This document shows positions 1-5,340 of a DNA stretch of 5,941 bases, one piece after another. The notes below the pieces were generated by a model. It was not told the origin of the DNA, made no database searches, and was given only the letters and a program-made list of their open reading frames with translations. Positions within the stretch are counted from its first letter, which is position 1. Each line of letters opens with the position of its first letter. Source of the stretch: Oscillospiraceae bacterium (lineage in GTDB: Bacteria; Bacillota; Clostridia; Oscillospirales; Oscillospiraceae); contig JAIEFH010000020.1 of assembly GCA_029067025.1 (NCBI GenBank), positions 1 to 5,941 on the forward strand. Direction: 5' to 3'. The translations under genes and the position numbers were made by a program.

Positions 1-764
1 AGCTCACCGCCACACCGGAACCCACCCCCACGCCGACGCCCGAACCCACGCCGGAGCCTACCCCCACACCGGCGCCGGTGGAACCCTATGAGTTCGGCAC
101 GCCGCTGGAGGAGAGCGAGCCGGTGGAGGACGACAGCTTTTTTGACAACTCCGTGTTTCTGGGCGACTCCCGCACCGAGGGCTTCCAGTTATTCAGCGGC
201 CTGAAGCACGGGGACTTCTACTGGGCCCGGGGAATGACGGTGTTCCGCGCGGACGACGAGGACTTCCGGGTGTGCGAGGTGGACGGAGAGATGTACAGCA
301 TGACCGGGATGCTGGCGCGGAAGCAGTACGAGAATGTGTATATCATGCTGGGGGTCAACGAGCTGGGCTTTTCCGCCGAGACCTACGAGAGCGGATTGAG
401 CGAGCTGCTGGACAAAATCATCGCGCTCCAGCCGGACGCGGTGGTGTATTTGCAGGTCATGCCTCCGCTGAACGACGCCATGTGCCGGCGGAACAATCTG
501 GCGGCGTACATCAACAACGAGAACCTCGGCAAGTTTAACGAGGCCATCATCCGCCTGGCGGGGGAGAAAAAGGTGGCGCTGCTGAATACCGCCGAGGCGT
601 ACACCGGGGAGGACGGCCAGCTTCCCGCGGAGCTTGCCAACGACGGGTGCCACTTCGCCTACAGCGCCTACACCCTCTGGGCGGACTATCTGCGCACCCA
701 TACCATCGACCGGGATCGGTACTTCGCCAACCGGGAGCTGGCGCAGCAGACGCCGGAACAATAA
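1..764 (+). CDS. SGNH/GDSL-type esterase or acylhydrolase, 5' end missing
   Basis: The frame is open from base 3 to a TAA at 762-764, giving 253 visible residues; the true start lies upstream. The first 25 or so residues are almost only Pro, Thr and Glu (TPEPTPTPTP-like), a flexible linker typical of exported or wall-associated proteins, so a signal peptide or membrane anchor probably lies outside the window. The rest has the SGNH blocks in order: GDSR with the likely nucleophile Ser (codon 168-170), a block II-like Gly in RGMT (codon 231-233), GVNE with the block III Asn (357-359), and DGCHF with the Asp/His pair (642-644 and 651-653). SGNH enzymes remove acyl groups from lipids, sugars or cell-wall polymers; the substrate cannot be read here. 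Block III has Glu where the family usually has Asp. The gene ends at its own terminator and is probably not co-transcribed with the sigma factor. Family is likely, exact role unknown. Confidence 0.82.
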   Translation, partial: LTATPEPTPTPTPEPTPEPTPTPAPVEPYEFGTPLEESEPVEDDSFFDNSVFLGDSRTEGFQLFSGLKHGDFYWARGMTVFRADDEDFRVCEVDGEMYSMTGMLARKQYENVYIMLGVNELGFSAETYESGLSELLDKIIALQPDAVVYLQVMPPLNDAMCRRNNLAAYINNENLGKFNEAIIRLAGEKKVALLNTAEAYTGEDGQLPAELANDGCHFAYSAYTLWADYLRTHTIDRDRYFANRELAQQTPEQ

Positions 765-772
765 AACAGATG

Positions 773-809
773 GCGGTCAGCCGGCGGCAAAGCCGGCCGG
801 CCGCTTTTT
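773..809 (+). terminator. Intrinsic terminator of the SGNH gene
   Basis: Arms at 773-785 and 792-804 form a 13-position stem with one G-T wobble and one A-C mismatch. The loop is six bases (786-791), and five T follow directly (805-809). It begins 8 bases after the upstream stop codon and separates that gene from the sigma-factor operon. Confidence 0.85.
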
Positions 810-830
810 CATGGAAAATTTCCGGGGACG

Positions 831-839
831 TGTGATAAT
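831..839 (+). promoter_or_regulatory. Weak candidate promoter (extended -10) of the sigma operon
   Basis: TGTGATAAT at 831-839 resembles an extended -10 (TGn followed by GATAAT, five of six matches to TATAAT). It lies about 65 bases before the sigma-factor ATG. No good -35 stands at 16-18 bases upstream, and I could not find a convincing ECF-type promoter (AAC-type -35 with CGT-type -10) that would indicate autoregulation. Small inverted repeats lie nearby: GGAAA-A-TTTCC at 813-823 and GTGATCAC at 866-873. Treat as tentative. Confidence 0.3.
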
Positions 840-890
840 CCGGCCCCCTCAATCGTTTTATAGACGTGATCACAAAACACAGCAGCAAGA

Positions 891-897
891 AAGGGGG
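891..897 (+). promoter_or_regulatory. Ribosome binding site fixing the sigma-factor start
   Basis: AAGGGGG sits 7 bases before the ATG at 905. The frame is open further up to a GTG at 866, but nothing resembling a ribosome site precedes that codon, so 905 is preferred. Confidence 0.8.
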
Positions 898-904
898 CAC
901 CGCG

Positions 905-1405
905 ATGGACACCGAACAGCTGGCGGATCTGTTCCGCCAATACGGCGACGACGTGTTCCGGCTGGCATACAGCTATCTGGGCGCCCGCGCCGACGCGGAG
1001 GACGTGTGCCAGAGCGTGTTCCTCCGGCTGGCGGAGGGCAAAACGGCCCTGCTGCCCGGGCGTGAAAAGGCGTGGCTGCTCACCTGCGCCGCCAACGCCT
1101 GCAAAAGCCAGCTGCGGTCTTTCTGGCGGAGGAACGTGGGAGAGCTGGACGAGTCCCTCCCCTTCCGGGACGAATCCGACCGGGAGGTGTGGGACGCGGT
1201 GATGGCGCTTCCCCCCAAGTACCGGGCGGTGATCCACCTCTATTACTGGGAGGGTTACGACCAGGGAGAAATCGGGGACATTCTGAAGATCTCCCGCACG
1301 GCGGTACAGACGCGCATGGCCCGGGCCCGGGCCATGCTGAAAAAGGAGCTGAGCGATGATGAAGGATTACAGGCATATGATGCGGCAGGTCATGCTGAGC
1401 GATGA
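905..1405 (+). CDS. ECF-type RNA polymerase sigma-70 factor
   Basis: This 166-residue protein has the two-domain plan of extracytoplasmic-function sigma factors, which direct RNA polymerase to a small stress or envelope regulon. Region 2 covers about residues 9-70, with the signature DAEDVCQSVFLRL at 30-42 (families usually show DAEDVVQEVF) and a Trp/Arg-rich stretch ending at 75. A short acidic linker (79-96) leads to region 4 at about 100-148, where LPPKYRAVIHLYYWEGYDQ and the recognition helix around ISRTAVQTRMARARAMLKKEL form the -35-binding helix-turn-helix. Length is normal for the group. The last 17 codons overlap the next gene, whose start lies inside this frame, pointing to translational coupling with a membrane partner. 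Such pairing usually means the partner controls the sigma factor. The ECF subgroup and target genes cannot be told from the sequence. Confidence 0.93.
   Translation: MDTEQLADLFRQYGDDVFRLAYSYLGARADAEDVCQSVFLRLAEGKTALLPGREKAWLLTCAANACKSQLRSFWRRNVGELDESLPFRDESDREVWDAVMALPPKYRAVIHLYYWEGYDQGEIGDILKISRTAVQTRMARARAMLKKELSDDEGLQAYDAAGHAER
1344..1348 (+). promoter_or_regulatory. Ribosome binding site for the membrane partner gene
   Basis: AGGAG lies inside the sigma-factor coding sequence, 7 bases before the ATG at 1356. It supports a start that overlaps the upstream gene by 50 bases. A second site, AAGGAGG at 1410-1416, precedes an in-frame ATG at 1422 by 5 bases and could drive a shorter form. Confidence 0.7.
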
Positions 1406-2018
1406 AAAAAAGGAGGAAATCATGGATATGTTGGAGAATAAGGGTACTCAGAAGCGGCGCAAGCCGTCTGTGAAGGTGATGGTGCTGGCGGCGGCGCTGG
1501 CGGTGGGCTGCGCGCTGTCCATCGCGGCGGGCCTGCCCGCCCAGGTGTACAATTTCGTAGCGGGCGGCACGGTGTCCGTCACCGAGGGCACCAGCGAAGT
1601 CAATGTGACTCTGGACGGCACTGGGTTGGGCTCTCCCATTACGTTGGAGAACGGGCGGCTGTGGTTCGACGCCGACGGCGAGAAGGTGGACATCACCGAC
1701 AAGGTGGACGAAAACACCCCCTATATCTACGAGCGCACCGACCCCAAGACCGGGAACAAGGGCTATGTGGTTCTGGGCGGAACCATTGACAACTACGGCT
1801 GGGCCGAGTTCTTCCTGACCGAGAATGGCGACTGCTCCATGATGGGTGAGAACGCCTGGGAGAACATGGTTCCCATCGACGGGAAGGACGTTCCCCTCAG
1901 CCAGCTCACCGAGGCGCAGCTGGATATGCTCAACGAGGACGGCGACACGCTGTGTACGACCGTGTACCGCCCCTGGCTGAACAGCGCCATTGAGCAGCTG
2001 GGCCTGGAACTGGACTGA
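1356..2018 (+). CDS. Single-pass membrane protein, probable anti-sigma factor or sensor
   Basis: The protein has 220 residues. Residues 1-36 are charged and cytoplasmic, with a probable helix around LSDEKKEEIMDML (14-26) followed by a basic stop (KRRK, 33-36). Residues 39-60 form one hydrophobic helix. The remaining ~155 residues are polar, rich in Asp, Glu, Thr and Gly, and should lie outside the membrane; two cysteines there (160 and 200) could form a disulfide. The overlap with the ECF sigma gene and the N-in, one-pass layout are the main grounds for calling it the sigma factor's regulator: the short tail would bind sigma and the outer domain would sense a signal. The classic zinc anti-sigma motif HxxxCxxC is absent, and I do not recognise the outer domain. 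It could instead be a regulon member or accessory sensor. ATG 1356 is chosen for its ribosome site and the helix it includes; ATG 1359 and ATG 1422 are in frame. Confidence 0.8.
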   Translation: MMKDYRHMMRQVMLSDEKKEEIMDMLENKGTQKRRKPSVKVMVLAAALAVGCALSIAAGLPAQVYNFVAGGTVSVTEGTSEVNVTLDGTGLGSPITLENGRLWFDADGEKVDITDKVDENTPYIYERTDPKTGNKGYVVLGGTIDNYGWAEFFLTENGDCSMMGENAWENMVPIDGKDVPLSQLTEAQLDMLNEDGDTLCTTVYRPWLNSAIEQLGLELD

Positions 2019-2034
2019 CCCCACAGACCCAGGC

Positions 2035-2082
2035 AAAAAAGAAGCCCCGCCCGGAACATGGCTCCGGGCGGGGCTTCTTTTT
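2035..2082. terminator. Bidirectional intrinsic terminator between convergent operons
   Basis: A perfect 15-bp stem (2041-2055 with 2063-2077) encloses a 7-base loop. A-run 2035-2040 and T-run 2078-2082 flank it, so each strand shows a stem followed by T residues. It ends the sigma operon on + and ftsH on -. The + strand T-tract overlaps the ftsH stop codon (2081-2083), so the hairpin starts only 3 bases past the end of ftsH. Confidence 0.95.
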
Positions 2083-4297
2083 ACTCATTGGACTGTTCGG
2101 GCGGTTCCGGCTTCTCCCCTTCCGGGGGCTTCTCCCCGTCTGCTGGGGTCTCCTCCCCGCCGTCCTCCTTGGGGGCGGGCATGGGGATGGGCTCGTTCAC
2201 GATGTGAACGTGCTTGGCCGGAGGCTCAATGTCCCCCAGGGACTGGTCCCCGGACAGCTTGGGCTTGGCATGGGTGGAGGTGTAGGCCCCCTCCACCAGC
2301 GCGGGGTCGCGGCCCTCGATGATGGCCACCATCTCGCCGCCGGTGATGGTCTCCTTCTCCAGCAGGTAGGCCACCACCTTGTCCATGTCCTCCCGGTTGG
2401 CGCGGATGACCTCCACCGCGTCCTTGTAGCACACGTCCAGCACCGCCTTGACCGCCTTATCCATCACGGCGGCGGTGTCCTGGGCGCAGTCCAGGCCGTA
2501 GCCGCCGTCCAGGTACTGGTTGCGGACGGAGCCCAGGGCCATCATGCCAAATTCCTCGCTCATGCCGTACATGGCCACCATATTCCGGGCGATGTTGGTG
2601 GCCTCCTGGATGTCCTGGGACGCGCCGTTGGTCATGGTCTCCATCACCACCTCCTCGGCGGCGCGGCCGCCCATGGACACGGTGATCTTGGCCATCAGCT
2701 CTTCCCGGGTGCGCAGGTTGGTCTTGTCCTCCTCGGGCATCAGCAGGGTGTAGCCCAAAGACCCCTCGGTGTGGGGCACGATGGTGATCTTCTGCACCGG
2801 CTCGGCGTTCTTCTGCTTGTAGGCCACCATGGCGTGGCCCACCTCATGATAGGCCACCAGCTTGCGCTCAAACTCGGTGAGGACGGAATTTTTCTTCTCG
2901 CTGCCCGCGATGACGAACTCAAAGGAGGCCAGCAGATCCTCCTGGGTGACCAGGCGGCGGCCCTTGCGGACAGCCCGCAGAGCGGCCTCGTTCACCAGGT
3001 TGGCCAGATCCGCGCCCACGCAGCCCGCGGTAGCCAGGGCGATCTTATTGAGGTCCACGTCCTCCGCCAGCTTGATCTTGCGGGTGTGCACCTGCAAGGT
3101 GGCCAGACGTCCCGCCAGGTTGGGCCGGTCGATGGTGATGCGCCGGTCAAAGCGGCCGGGGCGCAGCAGCGCCTTGTCCAGCACCTCGGGCCGGTTGGTG
3201 GCGCCCAGCACGATGACGCCCTTGCCGGGGTCGAAGCCGTCCAGCTCGGCCAGCAGTTGGTTCAGGGTCTGCTCCCGCTCGTCGTTGCCGCCCATGCGGT
3301 TGTCGCGGGATTTGCCGATGGTGTCGATCTCGTCGATGAAGATGATGCAGGGGGCCATCTTGCTGGCCTCTTTGAACAGGTCGCGGACACGGGACGCGCC
3401 TACGCCCACGAACATCTCCACAAAGTCGGAGCCGGAAATGGAGAAGAATGGCACGTTGGCCTCGCCGGCCACGGCCTTGGCGAGCAGGGTCTTGCCGGTG
3501 CCCGGCGGGCCCACCAGCAGCGCGCCTTTGGGCAGCTTGGCGCCGATCTCGGTGTACTTGCCGGGGTTGTGGAGGAAGTCGATGATCTCCTCCAAACTCT
3601 CTTTGGCCTCGTCCTGGCCCGCCACGTCCTTGAAGGTGACGCCGGTCTTTTTCTCCACGTACACCTTGGCGTTGGACTTGCCCACGCCGCCGATGCCGCC
3701 GAAGCCCCCGCCGGAGCCCATTTTCTTGAACATATAGCGGTAGAGGAACATCAGCCCTACCACCATGAGCAGGATGGGCACCACATTGCCCACAATGATG
3801 GAGAGCATCTGCTGCTCCTGGGTCACCGGGTCGGTGCCGTAATGCTCCACGCCGTTCGCTTCCAGCCACTGCACGAACCCGTCGTGGTGCACCGGGCCCA
3901 CCTGGAACTTGATGGAGCTGCTGGCGGCGGACTCCAGATCCCTGCGGTCAAACGGGCCGAAGATGCTTTGCAGCGCCCCGGTGCCGTAGGTGCCGGACAT
4001 CTCGTCCACCAGCTCCTTCAGCGGGGGGGCGTTCTCCTTCAGGGAGAAGGTGTATACCGTGGACTCCAGCTTGATCTCGTCCACGTAACCCGCCTCTACC
4101 CATTTGACAAAGTCGGAGTAGTCCACCTCTTGCACGGTGGCCTTTTCCACCGAGCTGCGGCACATATTCAGCAGGAACACCAGCATCACCGCCCACAGGA
4201 CGATGCTGAAAAACCCCAGCGGGCTGCGTTTTCTGTCGTCGCCGCCGTTCTGGTCGTCGCGGCGGTTTGGATCGTTGGGCTTGAGCGGGCCGGCCAT
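2081..4297 (-). CDS. ftsH: ATP-dependent zinc metalloprotease FtsH
   Basis: FtsH is a membrane-anchored hexameric AAA+ protease that pulls misfolded or regulatory membrane and cytoplasmic proteins into a zinc active site. From the ATG at 4297 the protein has 738 residues. It shows a charged N-tail (1-26), TM1 (about 27-46), an outer domain (47-163), TM2 (about 164-190) and a Gly-rich linker (194-206). The AAA module has Walker A GPPGTGKT (263-270), pore motif FVGVG (296-300), Walker B IIFIDE (318-323) and a second region of homology ending LLRPGRFDRR, with arginine fingers 379 and 382. The M41 peptidase has HEVGH (484-488) and a probable third zinc ligand Asp562 in GASQDIQEAT. All catalytic residues are present. 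The outer domain is longer than the roughly 75 residues of E. coli FtsH, and residues 707-738 form a Pro/Glu tail. The AAAGGAGG site decides the start; a TTG 14 codons upstream has none. It is transcribed alone. Confidence 0.98.
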   Translation of the reverse strand: MAGPLKPNDPNRRDDQNGGDDRKRSPLGFFSIVLWAVMLVFLLNMCRSSVEKATVQEVDYSDFVKWVEAGYVDEIKLESTVYTFSLKENAPPLKELVDEMSGTYGTGALQSIFGPFDRRDLESAASSSIKFQVGPVHHDGFVQWLEANGVEHYGTDPVTQEQQMLSIIVGNVVPILLMVVGLMFLYRYMFKKMGSGGGFGGIGGVGKSNAKVYVEKKTGVTFKDVAGQDEAKESLEEIIDFLHNPGKYTEIGAKLPKGALLVGPPGTGKTLLAKAVAGEANVPFFSISGSDFVEMFVGVGASRVRDLFKEASKMAPCIIFIDEIDTIGKSRDNRMGGNDEREQTLNQLLAELDGFDPGKGVIVLGATNRPEVLDKALLRPGRFDRRITIDRPNLAGRLATLQVHTRKIKLAEDVDLNKIALATAGCVGADLANLVNEAALRAVRKGRRLVTQEDLLASFEFVIAGSEKKNSVLTEFERKLVAYHEVGHAMVAYKQKNAEPVQKITIVPHTEGSLGYTLLMPEEDKTNLRTREELMAKITVSMGGRAAEEVVMETMTNGASQDIQEATNIARNMVAMYGMSEEFGMMALGSVRNQYLDGGYGLDCAQDTAAVMDKAVKAVLDVCYKDAVEVIRANREDMDKVVAYLLEKETITGGEMVAIIEGRDPALVEGAYTSTHAKPKLSGDQSLGDIEPPAKHVHIVNEPIPMPAPKEDGGEETPADGEKPPEGEKPEPPEQSNE

Positions 4298-4305
4298 AGG
4301 CACAA

Positions 4306-4313
4306 CCTCCTTT
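4306..4313 (-). promoter_or_regulatory. Ribosome binding site fixing the ftsH start
   Basis: On the minus strand AAAGGAGG lies 8 bases before the ATG at 4297. A GC-rich hairpin (CGGGG/CCCCG arms at 4329-4333 and 4319-4323, 5-base loop) stands 5 bases upstream of it in the leader RNA. Confidence 0.92.
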
Positions 4314-4367
4314 ATCAACGGGGCAAATCCCCGGGCCAATATCGCTTTTTCAGGATACTGCTATGGA

Positions 4368-4396
4368 AGTATACCACACCTTGCCGGCAAAAACAA
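4368..4396 (-). promoter_or_regulatory. ftsH promoter
   Basis: On the minus strand the -10 TATACT (4373-4368) is preceded by TGG, making an extended -10. TTGTTT at 4396-4391 is a partial -35 at a 17-base spacing. The expected RNA start is near 4361, giving a leader of about 65 bases. A perfect 10-bp palindrome, TTGCCGGCAA (4381-4390), fills most of the spacer. Confidence 0.7.
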
Positions 4397-4408
4397 GAAA
4401 TGTTCTTG
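4394..4408. promoter_or_regulatory. Inverted repeat over the ftsH -35, candidate operator
   Basis: CAAGAA (4394-4399) and TTCTTG (4403-4408) are perfect inverted arms separated by 3 bases. The repeat overlaps the proposed ftsH -35 (4391-4396), where a bound repressor would block polymerase. It does not match CIRCE (HrcA), the CtsR heptad repeat or the Gram-positive LexA box as I know them. No binding protein can be named. Confidence 0.4.
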
Positions 4409-4487
4409 GCTGGGGTGTAAACTTTCTATGACGAAAAAAGGCGGAGAAAAAGATGGCCTTCCCCCCCTTTCGCCCCGGCGGAAAATA

Positions 4488-4496
4488 TGGTATACT
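4488..4496 (+). promoter_or_regulatory. rlmB promoter (extended -10)
   Basis: TGGTATACT at 4488-4496 is an extended -10 with five of six matches to TATAAT. The expected RNA start is near 4503, about 50 bases before the rlmB ATG. The region around 4467-4474 gives no good -35, which an extended -10 can tolerate. The same TGGTATACTT string serves the divergent ftsH promoter. Confidence 0.65.
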
Positions 4497-4551
4497 TTAT
4501 CATTGCTGATATTGTAACCCAAAACGTCACAGAGCAAAAGGAGTTTTTCCC

Positions 4552-5340
4552 ATGCGAGACGATAAAAACCGGCGCAAACCGCCGGAAGCGGAGGCCGACG
4601 GCCTCATCGAGGGGCGCAACGCCGTCATCGAGGCCCTGCGGGCCGGAACCGCCATCGACAAGATCTACATCGCCCGGGGGGAGACGGATGCCACCCTGGG
4701 CCACATCGCCTCCACCGCAAGGGGGCGCGGCATCGTGGTCACCGAGGCCGACCGGCGCAAACTGGACGGCATGAGCCGCACCAAGAGCCACCAGGGCGTC
4801 ATCGCCGTGGCCGCCGTGCGGGAGTACGCCAGCGTGGACGACATCCTCGCCGCCGCCCGGGAGAAGGGGGAAGCCCCCCTCGTGGTGGTGTGCGACGAGC
4901 TGTCCGACCCCCACAACCTGGGGGCGGTGATCCGCACCGCCGAGTGCGCCGGGGCCCACGGGGTCATCATCCCCAAGCGGCGCTCCGCCGGGCTCACCGC
5001 CATCGTGGCCAAAACCAGCGCCGGGGCGGTGAGCTACCTGCCCGTGGCCCGGGTGCCCAATCTCACCGCCGTACTGAAGGAATTGAAGGACGAGGGGCTG
5101 TGGGTGTTCGGCACCGCCGCCGACGGCGGAACGCGCCTCTATGACGCCGACCTGAAGGGCCCCGCCGCCATTGTCATCGGCAGCGAGGGGGACGGCATGG
5201 GCCGCTTGGTGCGGGAGCAGTGTGACTTTCTGGTGTCCATCCCCATGAAGGGGCAACTCAATTCCCTCAACGCCTCCGCCGCGGCGGCGGTGGTATTGTA
5301 TGAAGCCGTCCGTCAGCGGGGAAGCGCGGAGCCGTCGTGA
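4552..5340 (+). CDS. rlmB: SPOUT 23S rRNA 2'-O-methyltransferase (RlmB/TrmH family)
   Basis: The 262-residue protein has the layout of RlmB, which uses S-adenosylmethionine to methylate a ribose 2'-OH in 23S rRNA (G2251 in E. coli). After a basic, probably flexible N-terminus (1-15), an L30e-like substrate-binding domain starts at GLIEGRNAVIEAL and runs to about residue 90. The C-terminal SPOUT domain, which forms a knotted fold and works as a dimer, shows motif 1 at SDPHNLGAVIRTA (118-130), motif 2 at VIGSEGDGMG (208-217) and motif 3 at LNSLNAS (236-242). Conserved Asn122, Arg128, Glu212 and Asn240 are all present. The length fits, slightly long because of the N-terminus. ATG 4552 is preceded by AAAAGGAG at 4536-4543 with an 8-base spacer. 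RlmB is preferred over tRNA TrmH because of the L30e domain, but the exact target nucleotide is inferred. Confidence 0.93.
   Translation: MRDDKNRRKPPEAEADGLIEGRNAVIEALRAGTAIDKIYIARGETDATLGHIASTARGRGIVVTEADRRKLDGMSRTKSHQGVIAVAAVREYASVDDILAAAREKGEAPLVVVCDELSDPHNLGAVIRTAECAGAHGVIIPKRRSAGLTAIVAKTSAGAVSYLPVARVPNLTAVLKELKDEGLWVFGTAADGGTRLYDADLKGPAAIVIGSEGDGMGRLVREQCDFLVSIPMKGQLNSLNASAAAAVVLYEAVRQRGSAEPS

Noticed and set aside
866..904. Longer sigma-factor start at GTG 866
   Set aside because: No ribosome site before it, and the extra 13 residues are not part of the family; ATG 905 has a good site.
1080..2036. A 318-codon minus-strand frame across the sigma operon
   Set aside because: Antisense shadow; the plus-strand genes have recognisable sigma regions, ribosome sites and a terminator.
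4298..4339. Longer ftsH start at a minus-strand TTG (4339)
   Set aside because: AAAGGAGG directly precedes the ATG at 4297; the TTG has no site and would lie in the leader.
4391..4410. LexA-type SOS box over the ftsH promoter
   Set aside because: The minus strand has GAACAT, but the second half-site lacks the GTTC needed for the Gram-positive box.
2204..4420. A 738-codon open frame on the plus strand opposite ftsH
   Set aside because: It is the antisense shadow of a GC-rich gene: His/Gly/Val/Leu-rich, no recognisable domain, no ribosome site, and ftsH on the other strand has all its motifs.
4461..4467. C7 tract near the rlmB promoter as a phase-variation switch
   Set aside because: It lies upstream of the -35 position rather than between promoter elements, and seven C is modest at this GC content.
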